Counted from the stretch's first letter, positions 26,820 through 34,951 are shown. The stretch: 64,000 nucleotides of DNA from Streptomyces pseudovenezuelae (GCF_001513955.1 NZ_KQ948149.1:1-64000); one strand, 5' to 3'. The notes: generated by a model from the sequence alone, not told the origin. Program-made: numbers and translations.

Positions 26820-28070
26820 GTGGCACCCACTGACGAGTCCGGGCAGGCAGCCCAGCACGCATCTCCGCTAGGCACTACGCCCCCCACCCGGCCCCCGGCC
26901 GACGGCGGGCCGGGCGCCCGCATGCCGCGCTGGCTGCCGCGTGCCATGGTGCTCGCGCTCGCCCTCATCGCCGTGTTCCAGCTGGGCAGTTGGGCCTTCC
27001 ACCAGCTGATCGGCCTGCTGACCAACATCCTCATCGCGTTCTTCCTGGCCCTGGCCATCGAGCCCGCGGTGAGCAAGATGGCCGCGCGCGGCATGCGCAG
27101 AGGGCTCGCCACCTTCTTCGTCTTCTTCGGTGTGCTGATCGTGACGGCGGGCTTCGTCACGCTGCTCGGTTCGATGCTCGCGGGCCAGATCATCAAGATC
27201 GTCGAGGACTTCCCGGACTACCTCGACTCCGTCATCGCCTGGATCAACGGACACTTCCACACCGAGCTGAAGCGGGTGGACGTCCAGGAGGGGCTGCTGC
27301 GCTCCGACTGGCTGCGCAACTACGTGCAGAACAGCGCCACCGGCGTCCTGGACGTCTCCGCCCAGGTGCTCGGCGGGCTCTTCCAGCTGCTGACGATCGG
27401 GCTGTTCTCCTTCTACTTCGCCGCGGACGGCCCGCGGCTGCGGCGTGCGATCTGCTCCGTGCTGCCGCCCGCCCGGCAGGCCGAGGTGCTGCGCGCGTGG
27501 GAGATCGCCGTGGACAAGACCGGCGGCTACCTCTACTCGCGCGGTCTCATGGCGCTCGTCTCCGGAGTCGCGCACTTCGTCCTGCTCCAGGCCCTGGACG
27601 TGCCGTACGCGCCCGTGCTCGCCGTGTGGGTCGGCCTGGTCTCGCAGTTCATCCCGACCATCGGCACCTATCTCGCGGGCGCCCTGCCCATGCTGATCGC
27701 CTTCACGGTCGACCCCTGGTACGCGCTGTGGGTGCTGATCTTCGTGGTGATCTACCAGCAGTTCGAGAACTACGTGCTCCAGCCCAAGCTGACCTCGAAG
27801 ACCGTCGACATCCACCCCGCGGTCGCCTTCGGCTCGGTCATCGCGGGCACCGCCCTCCTCGGCGCGGTCGGCGCCCTGATCGCCATTCCTGCGGTCGCCA
27901 CGCTGCAGGCGTTCCTGGGGGCCTATGTGAAGCGGTACGACGTCACCGACGACCCGCGTGTCCACGGGCACCGCAAGCGGGGCGAGGGGCCCTCGCCGGT
28001 CACGCGTGCGCGTGCGCTGTGGGAGCGGCGGCGGTCGGGCACGTCCGGCGGCGGCGACGGCTCGTCCTGA
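26820..28070 (+). CDS. AI-2E family transporter (YdiK/PerM type)
   Basis: A 416-residue polytopic membrane protein of the AI-2E exporter family. After a Pro/Ala-rich N-terminal 50 residues come two to three helices (about 45-130), a soluble segment with the conserved YLDSVIAWINGHF region, then further helices including SRGLMALVSGVAHFVLLQALDVPYAPVLAVWVGLVSQFIPTIG-like segments. The C-terminal end is YVLQPKLTSKTVDIHPAVAFGSVIAGTALLGAVGALIAIP. Substrates vary in the family (signals, Na+/Li+ antiport), so none is assigned. I chose the GTG at 26820 because it sits 6 nt after a promoter-like -10; the longer frame has no supporting signal. Confidence 0.82.
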   Translation: MAPTDESGQAAQHASPLGTTPPTRPPADGGPGARMPRWLPRAMVLALALIAVFQLGSWAFHQLIGLLTNILIAFFLALAIEPAVSKMAARGMRRGLATFFVFFGVLIVTAGFVTLLGSMLAGQIIKIVEDFPDYLDSVIAWINGHFHTELKRVDVQEGLLRSDWLRNYVQNSATGVLDVSAQVLGGLFQLLTIGLFSFYFAADGPRLRRAICSVLPPARQAEVLRAWEIAVDKTGGYLYSRGLMALVSGVAHFVLLQALDVPYAPVLAVWVGLVSQFIPTIGTYLAGALPMLIAFTVDPWYALWVLIFVVIYQQFENYVLQPKLTSKTVDIHPAVAFGSVIAGTALLGAVGALIAIPAVATLQAFLGAYVKRYDVTDDPRVHGHRKRGEGPSPVTRARALWERRRSGTSGGGDGSS

Positions 28071-28080
28071 GGGGCCGGGT

Positions 28081-28878
28081 TCAGTAGGTGAGGGCGGCCC
28101 ACACCGCGGCGCCGATGACGGCCGTGACGTAGGAGCCGATCGCCGCGTACAGGAGCCGTCGCCTCAGCGGCTCGCTCCAGGGCGTGCGTGACAGCAGCCA
28201 GGTGAGTGCGGGCAGGACCAGGACCGCGTGCAGGCTCACGCCGTGCAGCGGCTTGAGCGGGGCGGTCGAGTGGTAGGCCGCCTCCTGGTGGCCGGTGCGA
28301 GTGAGGACGACACCGCGCGCGATCATCGCGGCGCCCGAGGCGAGGGCGACCAGCAGGATCGCGAACCCCGACCGCACCGCGAGGTCCATTCCCGCCGGGC
28401 CCGAGGGCCGGTGGCGGAAGGAGGCGACCGCGAACACCGTCAGCAGTACCACCAGGACGCCACCGCCCACCGCGAGCGTCATGGACACCGCCGTGTCGAA
28501 GGGCGTCTCCATGTCGAGGTGCGAGGGCACCCCGCGCCACGCCTGGAGGGTGATGCCGCCGACCTCCACCGCACAGTCCGCCGCGAAGACCGCGAGGAGC
28601 AGGGCTCGGGGCCGTGGGCCGACCCGCAGATACGACGTGACCCAGGTGACCGCGATCAGGGTCACTCCGAAGGACACCCCGAACGTCACCGGCTTGCGCC
28701 AGGAGACCGGCCCGTCCCAGGGGCCGCCGTCCACGGCGAACACCACCAGGTGCGCGAGCCCGGAGAGGACCAGGAGAAGACCGGTGGCGTGGCACAGACG
28801 CTCCGTCCGGCGTGCGTCGACGGCCTGCGGCACGGGTGTGCGGGCCACCGCGGGAGTGTTCCTCAGGACCGGGTCCAT
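28081..28878 (-). CDS. Conserved multi-pass membrane protein of unknown function
   Basis: A 265-residue protein with about seven hydrophobic helices, including GLLLVLSGLAHLVVFAV (about 33-49), FGVSFGVTLIAVTWV, a segment starting LAVGGGVLVVLLTVF, and IGSYVTAVIGAAVWAALTY at the C-terminus. A conserved-looking SWRKPVTFG motif lies near 59-67. No enzyme or transporter signature is recognised. Its ATG overlaps the stop of a 47-codon upstream ORF (TGATG), so it is probably translated by coupling. Confidence 0.75.
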   Translation of the reverse strand: MDPVLRNTPAVARTPVPQAVDARRTERLCHATGLLLVLSGLAHLVVFAVDGGPWDGPVSWRKPVTFGVSFGVTLIAVTWVTSYLRVGPRPRALLLAVFAADCAVEVGGITLQAWRGVPSHLDMETPFDTAVSMTLAVGGGVLVVLLTVFAVASFRHRPSGPAGMDLAVRSGFAILLVALASGAAMIARGVVLTRTGHQEAAYHSTAPLKPLHGVSLHAVLVLPALTWLLSRTPWSEPLRRRLLYAAIGSYVTAVIGAAVWAALTY

Positions 28879-29021
28879 CAGGCCCGCGCTCCCTTCCGGG
28901 CGGGGCGGGCCGGGGCCCCGGCTGCCATGAGGACGGCCGGGGCGACGAGTTCGGCGACCGTCGAGTCGATGAGCGCGGTGTCTCCCGAGGCGGTCTCCCC
29001 GGCGCTGGTCGTGGTCGGCAT
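28878..29021 (-). CDS. Small ORF (47 aa) translationally coupled to the membrane protein
   Basis: It encodes MPTTTSAGETASGDTALID... and ends in a basic AlaArgPro tail (PARPARKGARA). The stop codon overlaps the ATG of the downstream membrane protein as TGATG, the usual arrangement for coupled genes. There is no strong ribosome binding site and no recognised family. It could be a real small protein, a leader that couples translation, or chance. It has no Cys and no obvious leader/core division. Confidence 0.5.
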   Translation of the reverse strand: MPTTTSAGETASGDTALIDSTVAELVAPAVLMAAGAPARPARKGARA

Positions 29022-29153
29022 GACACCAGACTCGCGGGGAACGGGCCGTCCGGTCGTCGTACCGTCGAAGGCACCTGGAGTACGCCGCGGGAAGTAGGCG
29101 GTGGAGGCCGCGGGAGGGGGCACAGGAAGTGTCCCGGGTGCCGCGTGGTGCGC

Positions 29154-29182
29154 TTGACACGAAAATCGAACATCCATTCATA
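29154..29182 (+). promoter_or_regulatory. recA promoter P1 with overlapping LexA/SOS box
   Basis: TTGACA (29154-29159) and TTCATA (29177-29182) are 17 nt apart. CGAACATCCATTC (29167-29179), the SOS-box form known from Streptomyces recA genes, overlaps spacer and -10, so LexA binding would block RNA polymerase. The promoter is about 160 nt from the recA start. Confidence 0.85.
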
Positions 29183-29277
29183 TGGAAGCTCCGGCGCAGT
29201 CGACGACGGGCGTTTCGATACGGTTCGCGTGGAGAAGTCCCCCAGTTATCCACAGGCCGGGCGGGCGTCGGGGCGCA

Positions 29278-29300
29278 TTGTCAGTGGCAGGCGTTAGCGT
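29278..29300 (+). promoter_or_regulatory. recA promoter P2, RecA-NDp/PafBC type
   Basis: TTGTCAGTG (29278-29286), eight bases, TAGCGT (29295-29300): an exact fit to the pattern tTGTCRgtg-N8-TAnnnT described for RecA/LexA-independent DNA-damage promoters of mycobacteria. It is 44 nt upstream of the recA ATG. Confidence 0.8.
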
Positions 29301-29343
29301 CTTTGACGTGAAGCGATCGACTCAAGCAAATCGGGTGGAACCC

Positions 29344-30468
29344 ATGGCAGGAACCGACCGCGAGAAGGCCCTGGACGCCGCTCTCGCACAGATTGAACGG
29401 CAGTTCGGCAAGGGCGCGGTCATGCGCATGGGCGAGCGGCCGAACGAGCCCATCGAAGTCATCCCCACCGGGTCGACCGCACTCGACGTCGCGCTCGGCG
29501 TCGGCGGCATCCCGCGCGGCCGCGTGGTGGAGGTGTACGGCCCGGAGTCCTCCGGCAAGACGACCCTGACGCTGCACGCGGTGGCGAACGCACAGAAGGC
29601 CGGCGGTCAGGTCGCCTTCATCGACGCGGAGCACGCCCTCGACCCCGAGTACGCGAAGAAGCTCGGCGTCGACATCGACAACCTGATCCTGTCCCAGCCG
29701 GACAACGGCGAGCAGGCCCTGGAGATCGTGGACATGCTGGTCCGCTCCGGTGCCCTCGACCTCATCGTCATCGACTCCGTCGCGGCGCTCGTCCCGCGCG
29801 CGGAGATCGAGGGCGAGATGGGTGACAGCCACGTCGGTCTGCAGGCCCGTCTGATGAGCCAGGCCCTGCGGAAGATCACCAGTGCGCTCAACCAGTCCAA
29901 GACCACCGCGATCTTCATCAACCAGCTCCGCGAGAAGATCGGCGTGATGTTCGGCTCCCCGGAGACCACGACCGGTGGCCGGGCGCTGAAGTTCTACGCC
30001 TCGGTGCGCATGGACATCCGCCGCATCGAGACCCTGAAGGACGGCACGGACGCGGTCGGCAACCGCACCCGGGTCAAGGTCGTCAAGAACAAGGTCGCGC
30101 CGCCCTTCAAGCAGGCCGAGTTCGACATCCTCTACGGCCAGGGCATCAGCCGCGAGGGCGGCCTGATCGACATGGGCGTGGAGAACGGCTTCGTCCGCAA
30201 GGCCGGCGCCTGGTACACGTACGAGGGCGACCAGCTCGGCCAGGGCAAGGAGAACGCGCGCAACTTCCTGAAGGACAACCCCGACCTGGCCAACGAGATC
30301 GAGAAGAAGATCAAGGAGAAGCTGGGCGTCGGCGTGCGGCCCGAGCAGCCTGCCGCGGAGCCGGGTGCGGACGCCGCGGTGACCGCTGCCGCGGACGACG
30401 CCGCGAAGGTGCCGGCTCCGGCGGCCGCGAAGGCGACGAAGGCCAAGGCTCCGGCCGCCAAGAGCTGA
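29344..30468 (+). CDS. recA: Recombinase A
   Basis: A 374-residue DNA recombinase and LexA co-protease. Walker A GPESSGKTT begins at residue 66. The MAW motif region, L1 and L2 DNA-binding loops (EIEGEMGDSHVGLQARLMSQALRK and the GSPETTTGG loop) and the C-terminal domain are all present. After about residue 330 comes an Ala/Lys/Pro-rich acidic-to-basic tail longer than in E. coli and typical of Streptomyces. The ATG at 29344 has only a weak ribosome binding site. recX follows after 4 nt. Confidence 0.98.
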   Translation: MAGTDREKALDAALAQIERQFGKGAVMRMGERPNEPIEVIPTGSTALDVALGVGGIPRGRVVEVYGPESSGKTTLTLHAVANAQKAGGQVAFIDAEHALDPEYAKKLGVDIDNLILSQPDNGEQALEIVDMLVRSGALDLIVIDSVAALVPRAEIEGEMGDSHVGLQARLMSQALRKITSALNQSKTTAIFINQLREKIGVMFGSPETTTGGRALKFYASVRMDIRRIETLKDGTDAVGNRTRVKVVKNKVAPPFKQAEFDILYGQGISREGGLIDMGVENGFVRKAGAWYTYEGDQLGQGKENARNFLKDNPDLANEIEKKIKEKLGVGVRPEQPAAEPGADAAVTAAADDAAKVPAPAAAKATKAKAPAAKS

Positions 30469-30472
30469 TCCC

Positions 30473-31405
30473 GTGACACGGCGAACCGACTGGGCCGAGT
30501 ACGAGGACGCTTCACGAGGGTGGGGCGAAAGAGGCGACGGGGGTTCTGCCGGGCCGGGCGGCGACGGGCACGGGGACGGCACGGGGCAGGGAACGGACGG
30601 GGGACACGGCCGTTCGGTGCCGTTCGGTGACGGCTTCGCGCGTGGCACCGGTCCGTCCTACCGCGGCGGGCGCTCCCACAGTGACGGTGGGACGTTCGGC
30701 GACGGTGGGCCGGGCGGCGACGAGTCCGGTGACGGGGCGGACCGGGGTTCCGGGGCGTTCGGCCGGAGTTCGCGTCGAGGTGGCGGAGCACCTGACGCGG
30801 GCGGTTCCCGCGGGCGTCGGCAGCGCCGGCGCGGCTTCGGGGAATCGCCCGGCGAGGACGGAGGCGGCCCCTCCTTGTCGAGGGCCGAGAAGGGGGAGCC
30901 TCCGGCGGACCCGGTGGAGCGGGCGCGGGCGATCTGTCTGCGCCTGCTCACCGGGACCCCGCGGACGCGGAAGCAGCTCGCCGACGCCCTGCGCAAGCGG
31001 GAGATCCCGGACGACGCCGCCGAGGAGGTGCTGTCGCGGTTCGAGGAGGTCGGACTGATCAACGACAGCGCGTTCGCGGACGCATGGGTGGAGTCCCGGC
31101 ACCACGGCCGGGGGCTCGCCCGGCGGGCGCTCGCCCAGGAACTGCGCACCAAGGGTGTCGACTCCACACTGATCGACGCGGCCGTCTCGCAGCTCGACTC
31201 CGAGCAGGAGGAGGAGACGGCCCGGGAGCTCGTCGACCGCAAGCTGCGCGCGACGCGTGGGCTCGATCGCGACAAGCGGCTGCGTCGCCTCGCGGGCATG
31301 CTCGCCCGCAAGGGCTACTCCGAGGGCATGGCCCTGCGGGTGGTCCGGCAGGCGTTGGAGGAGGAGGGGGAGGAGACGGAGTTCCTCGGCGACGAGGGGT
31401 TCTGA
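30473..31405 (+). CDS. recX: Regulatory protein RecX with long glycine-rich N-terminal extension
   Basis: A 310-residue protein. Residues about 150-305 form the three-helix repeats of RecX, which caps and inhibits RecA filaments (ARAICLRLLTGTPRTRKQLADALRKREIPDDAAEEVLSRFEEVGLIND..., then DKRLRRLAGMLARKGYSEGMALRVVRQAL). The first 145 residues are a Gly/Asp/Ser/Arg-rich disordered region absent from E. coli RecX (166 residues). The GTG at 30473 begins 4 nt after the recA stop, so expression follows recA. Confidence 0.93.
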   Translation: MTRRTDWAEYEDASRGWGERGDGGSAGPGGDGHGDGTGQGTDGGHGRSVPFGDGFARGTGPSYRGGRSHSDGGTFGDGGPGGDESGDGADRGSGAFGRSSRRGGGAPDAGGSRGRRQRRRGFGESPGEDGGGPSLSRAEKGEPPADPVERARAICLRLLTGTPRTRKQLADALRKREIPDDAAEEVLSRFEEVGLINDSAFADAWVESRHHGRGLARRALAQELRTKGVDSTLIDAAVSQLDSEQEEETARELVDRKLRATRGLDRDKRLRRLAGMLARKGYSEGMALRVVRQALEEEGEETEFLGDEGF

Positions 31406-31440
31406 GACGGGGAGTCGGTCCGCGACCGGCAGTCAGGCGC

Positions 31441-31974
31441 TCACTGCCAGTCCTCCGGCCGCTCCACGTGCTCCAGCCGCAGGATCTGGGCCGTGCGGCT
31501 GTAGCGGCGGATCTGGGGGAGCGGCGGGTAGTAGGCGTGCACGGAGATCGCGTGGGCCTCGGTGGACTCGTTCAGCACCTCGTGGACGTGATGCTGCCCG
31601 AAGGAACGGCCCTTGCCGGCCGGCAGCCGTCGCTCACGGTCCACGTCGTCCGAGAGTTCGAGGGTCTTCCAGCCGTCGGCGGGCAGCCGGGCGGCGAGGG
31701 AGTTCTCCTTGAGCTCGCCCGCGGCGGTGATGAAGGCGCCGACCGACTCGGCGTGGTCGTGCCACCCGGTGCCGGTGCCGGGGGGCCAGCCGATCAGCCA
31801 GGCCTCGCTGCCGCCGGGCCCCTCCAGGCGCACCCAGGTGCGGCCCTCCGGGTCGAGCGGAAGCGAGTCGATCAGCTCGGCGTCGGCGGCGGTGCGCCGT
31901 ACGAAGTCGAGGAGTTCGGCCTGGGTGGGCGGCGCGACGGAGGAGACCGAGGGAAGGGCGGGGGAGACAGACAC
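31441..31974 (-). CDS. Cysteine dioxygenase type I
   Basis: A 177-residue cupin that oxidises cysteine to cysteine sulfinate with Fe(II) and O2. Iron ligands are visible in GTGWHDHAES (two His) and in GQHHVHEVLN, and the C-terminal HAISVHAYYPPL is typical. The GTG at 31974 (MSVSPALPSV) follows AGGACGG. The frame stays open upstream to 32124 and includes an ATG giving MRAACVARPAEF..., so a longer form or in-frame leader is possible. The promoter and a perfect inverted repeat lie upstream. Confidence 0.85.
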   Translation of the reverse strand: MSVSPALPSVSSVAPPTQAELLDFVRRTAADAELIDSLPLDPEGRTWVRLEGPGGSEAWLIGWPPGTGTGWHDHAESVGAFITAAGELKENSLAARLPADGWKTLELSDDVDRERRLPAGKGRSFGQHHVHEVLNESTEAHAISVHAYYPPLPQIRRYSRTAQILRLEHVERPEDWQ

Positions 31975-32144
31975 GGGTACCGTCCTGAGAAGAGTTCGCG
32001 ACAGCGTGCCGTCGCACGGGCGCGGCACGCGGGGAAGAGAAGAGGCGAATTCAGCAGGACGGGCGACACACGCAGCCCGCATAGCGGACGAGGTCCATAT
32101 GGACCCTCCGCCACAGGCGCACACAGGTGTCGGTCACGATGCGG

Positions 32145-32174
32145 AGTACACCATGGGGGTGCAGACCGTTTCAA
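32145..32174 (-). promoter_or_regulatory. Putative promoter of the cysteine dioxygenase gene
   Basis: On the minus strand TTGAAA (32174-32169) and TGTACT (32150-32145) are 18 nt apart, about 170 nt from the chosen GTG. The perfect inverted repeat at 32175-32210 abuts the -35 box. Confidence 0.45.
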
Positions 32175-32210
32175 CTCACTGTCACTATGTGGACGCACAG
32201 TGACAGTGAG
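32175..32210. repeat. Perfect 12-bp inverted repeat between FAD monooxygenase and cysteine dioxygenase
   Basis: CTCACTGTCACT (32175-32186) and AGTGACAGTGAG (32199-32210) flank a 12-nt spacer. It lies 4 nt past the upstream gene's stop and touches the -35 of the downstream promoter. It has no T tract, so it may be an operator rather than, or as well as, a terminator. Confidence 0.75.
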
Positions 32211-32214
32211 CACG

Positions 32215-33819
32215 TCAACGTGAGGCGGCCCCCGCGTTCGCCTCGGTCTTCGCCGGAGGGCCGCCGAGCGCCGTCTCGGCCGCCGAGTACAGGTCGGCCG
32301 GGCGGACCCCGCTCAGCGCCGTGACGAGGTGACCGTCGGGCCGTACGAGAAGGACCGTGTGCGGGGCCGCGCCCGGGTACTCCTCGGCGACCAGGAGCTC
32401 GGCGGAGTGTGGCAGCGCGGTCACCGCCGCGGCCAGCCGGGGCATGATTCCGGCGGTCACCCAGTGCTTGCGCTCCCACACCCCGGTGCCCGGTGCGACC
32501 AGGAGGACGAGCAGCGCGCCGCGGCCGAGGCGATCGCGCAGCCGTACGAACGAGCCGTCCTCGGCGGTGACCCGTACATCCGTGACCGAGGCCCCCGGGG
32601 GTGTGTCGACGGGTACCTCTCCTTCGAGATGCCGGGGCGCGAGGGGCGAGTCGGCGTACGCCCCCGGCGCGCCGAGCGGGCCGCGCCCCAAGTGGCCGTC
32701 CGTGAGCAACGCGTCGTGACCGCGAGCCGAGCCGGGGACCACCGAGCGCAGACCCCCGCCGCCGCGGAGCAGCGGCAGCGCCTGGTCGGCGGCGCGCAGC
32801 CGACCGGCGACGATCGCGCGCCGCTCGGTCTGGTAGCTGTCGAGAAGCGCCTCGTGCGAGCCGTGGTGCCAGGCGAGGGCGAGCTTCCAGGCGAGGTTGT
32901 CGGCGTCCTTGAGGCCCTCGTCGAGACCCTGCGTGCCGAGCGCACCGAGACAGTGCGCCGCGTCCCCGGCGAGAAAGACCCGGCCGGCGCGCCAACGCCG
33001 GGCCAGCCGGTGGTGCACGGTGTGGACCCCGGTGTCGAGGAGTTCGTACGGCGGTGTCGCACCGCCCGTCCAGCCCGCGAGGGTCTCCCGGACGCGGGCC
33101 ACCAGGAGCTCGGGCGTGACCAGGTCCTTGCCCGGCGGCAGCAGCCAGTCCAGGCGCCACACGCCCTCGGGGAGAGGGCGGGCGGTGATCTCCCCGGCCG
33201 ACGGCCCGGAGGTCCGCCACGGCGGCATCCTGTGCAGCAACGCCCGGTCCTCCCAGGGGAGTTCCGCGCGCAGGGCGGCGACCGCGTGGCGCTCCACCGC
33301 CGTACGGCCCGGGAAGCGGATGTCCTGGAGCTTGCGCACGGTGGAGCGCGTGCCGTCGCAGCCGACCAGGTAACTGCCGCGCCACCACGTGCCCTTGGGG
33401 CCGCGGGTGTGGGCGGTGACGCCCGAGGGCTCCTGCTCGATGGTGTCGAGACGGCTGTCGGTGGCGAGCTTGACCAGCCGCTCCTCGGCGAGGGCATGGC
33501 GCAGGGCGCCGGTCAGGACGTGCTGGGCGAGGTGCAGGGGGGCGTCCCCGGCCTCCTCGAAGTCGACCTCGCGCATCACCTGCTTGCGGCGCATCGACCG
33601 CCATCCGGCCCAGTGCAGACCCAGCTCGGCGACCGGCACCCCGGTCAGCCGTGACATGAGGGCGGCGGTGTCCTCGTGCAGTACGGCGGTGCGGGCCAGG
33701 CGGGGTTCGTCCTTGCCCGGGCCCTCGTCGAGAACCACGGAGGGGACCTCCTGACGCGCCAGCGCCAGGGCGAGCGTGAGCCCGACGGGCCCCGCTCCGA
33801 CGATGATCACCGGGTCCAC
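32215..33819 (-). CDS. FAD-dependent aromatic-type monooxygenase (PheA/TfdB family)
   Basis: A 534-residue flavoprotein hydroxylase. Seen are the FAD dinucleotide motif VIIVGAGPVGLTLALAL (4-20), DG motif LVGCDGTRSTVRK (about 155), GD motif VFLAGDAAHCLGALGTQGLDEGLKDADNLAWKL (about 285-318), and a C-terminal thioredoxin-like segment common in phenol and polyketide hydroxylases. The substrate is unknown. The GTG at 33819 follows AGGGGGC. Upstream, ACGTATG occurs twice (33857-33863 and 33900-33906) and may mark a regulator site. It stands alone between two transport or metabolic units rather than in a biosynthetic cluster. Confidence 0.85.
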   Translation of the reverse strand: MDPVIIVGAGPVGLTLALALARQEVPSVVLDEGPGKDEPRLARTAVLHEDTAALMSRLTGVPVAELGLHWAGWRSMRRKQVMREVDFEEAGDAPLHLAQHVLTGALRHALAEERLVKLATDSRLDTIEQEPSGVTAHTRGPKGTWWRGSYLVGCDGTRSTVRKLQDIRFPGRTAVERHAVAALRAELPWEDRALLHRMPPWRTSGPSAGEITARPLPEGVWRLDWLLPPGKDLVTPELLVARVRETLAGWTGGATPPYELLDTGVHTVHHRLARRWRAGRVFLAGDAAHCLGALGTQGLDEGLKDADNLAWKLALAWHHGSHEALLDSYQTERRAIVAGRLRAADQALPLLRGGGGLRSVVPGSARGHDALLTDGHLGRGPLGAPGAYADSPLAPRHLEGEVPVDTPPGASVTDVRVTAEDGSFVRLRDRLGRGALLVLLVAPGTGVWERKHWVTAGIMPRLAAAVTALPHSAELLVAEEYPGAAPHTVLLVRPDGHLVTALSGVRPADLYSAAETALGGPPAKTEANAGAASR

Positions 33820-33935
33820 GACGCGGCGCCCCCTGCCCGCAGCGCAGTACCGGAAGACGTATGTGAACAGGAGGTTGGGGCAGGGTGCACGATCACAGAA
33901 CGTATGCAACCTATTGCCGGTGCTTGCGTCAAGTG

Positions 33936-33969
33936 ACGGAGGCAGTGGCGATCATGCCACTGCCTCCGT
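33936..33969. terminator. Terminator hairpin between gluD and the FAD monooxygenase
   Basis: A perfect 14-bp stem (ACGGAGGCAGTGGC with GCCACTGCCTCCGT, 6-nt loop) lies 43 nt beyond the gluD stop on the minus strand. It also sits at the start of the FAD gene promoter region (TTGACG at 33934-33929). Confidence 0.78.
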
Positions 33970-34012
33970 GTCGTCCGGGCAGACTGCTCAGGTCACTTGA
34001 CTGTGCATCAGA

Positions 34013-34951
34013 TCATCGGGGCGGCTTGTCTTTGAAAGTGAATCCGCTCGGGCCGCCGCCCTCGCCGCCGGTTCCGAACGTGCCGCCCACCGCCGCCGGG
34101 TTGACCTCCGTGTCCTCACCCAGCACCGCGCCCGTGCTCTTCTTGCTGCGGCGCAGCCTCTTCTCCAGCCAGCTCGCGAAGCTGGTGAGGATGAAGTTGA
34201 CGATGATGTAGATGATGCCGACGACGATGAAGCTCGGGATGACGTTGGCGTAGTTGGCCGCCAGCGTGCTGCGCGAGTTGAGCAGCTCGGTGAAGCCCAG
34301 CATCACGCCGCCCAGCGCGGTGTCCTTCACGATGACGACCAGCTGGCTGACGATGGCCGGCAGCATCGCGGTGACCGCCTGCGGGAGCAGGATGCTGGTC
34401 ATCGTCTGGCCCTTGCGCAGGCCGACCGCGTAGGCCGCCTCGGTCTGTCCGCGGGGCAGCGAGAGGATGCCGGCGCGGACGACCTCGGCGAGCACCGAGG
34501 CGTTGTAGAGGACCAGGCCGGTGACGACGGCGTACAGGGGTCGCTGTTCGCTGGAGATGTCCGTGGAGCGGACGTAGAACTCGTTGGCGAACAGCATCAG
34601 CAGCAGCACCGGGATCGCCCGGAAGAACTCGACCACCGTGCCGGCCGCACCCCGCACCCAGGCGTGGTCCGACATGCGGGCGATACCGAAGACCGCGCCC
34701 AGGGGAAGGGCGATCACCATGGAGATCGCCGCCGCCTTGAGGGTGTCACCGAGGCCGGGCAGCAGGTACGTCGTCCAGGCCTCACCGGTGGTGAAGGGCT
34801 CCCAGAGTTTCCACTCCAGCTGGTTCTTGTCGTCCATCTTCTGCCACACCCACCACAGCAGAAGGACGAGGAGGAGGGTGAAGACGATGGACAGGAGGAC
34901 GTTGCGCCGTTTGGCGCGGGGTCCCGGAGTGTCGTAGAGGACCGAACTCAT
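34013..34951 (-). CDS. gluD: Glutamate ABC transporter permease GluD
   Basis: A 312-residue HisM-type permease. A cytosolic N-terminus leads to a first helix (about 18-35), then a five-helix permease core with the EAA loop TEAAYAVGLRKGQTMTSILLPQA (about 168-190) that contacts the ATPase. A Gly-rich cytosolic tail follows. Its ATG overlaps the gluC stop (ATGA), so the two permeases are made together. Confidence 0.92.
   Translation of the reverse strand: MSSVLYDTPGPRAKRRNVLLSIVFTLLLVLLLWWVWQKMDDKNQLEWKLWEPFTTGEAWTTYLLPGLGDTLKAAAISMVIALPLGAVFGIARMSDHAWVRGAAGTVVEFFRAIPVLLLMLFANEFYVRSTDISSEQRPLYAVVTGLVLYNASVLAEVVRAGILSLPRGQTEAAYAVGLRKGQTMTSILLPQAVTAMLPAIVSQLVVIVKDTALGGVMLGFTELLNSRSTLAANYANVIPSFIVVGIIYIIVNFILTSFASWLEKRLRRSKKSTGAVLGEDTEVNPAAVGGTFGTGGEGGGPSGFTFKDKPPR

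Larger units (their letters stand above)
29022..29343. promoter_or_regulatory. recA control region (two promoters)
   Basis: The 322-nt region upstream of recA holds an SOS-type promoter at 29154-29182 and a second, LexA-independent type promoter at 29278-29300. Both are listed separately. The rest shows no ORF of note. Confidence 0.8.

Noticed and set aside
32215..33819. FAD monooxygenase as part of an antibiotic cluster
   Set aside because: No ketosynthase, NRPS, cyclase or tailoring neighbours; flanks are conserved housekeeping genes.
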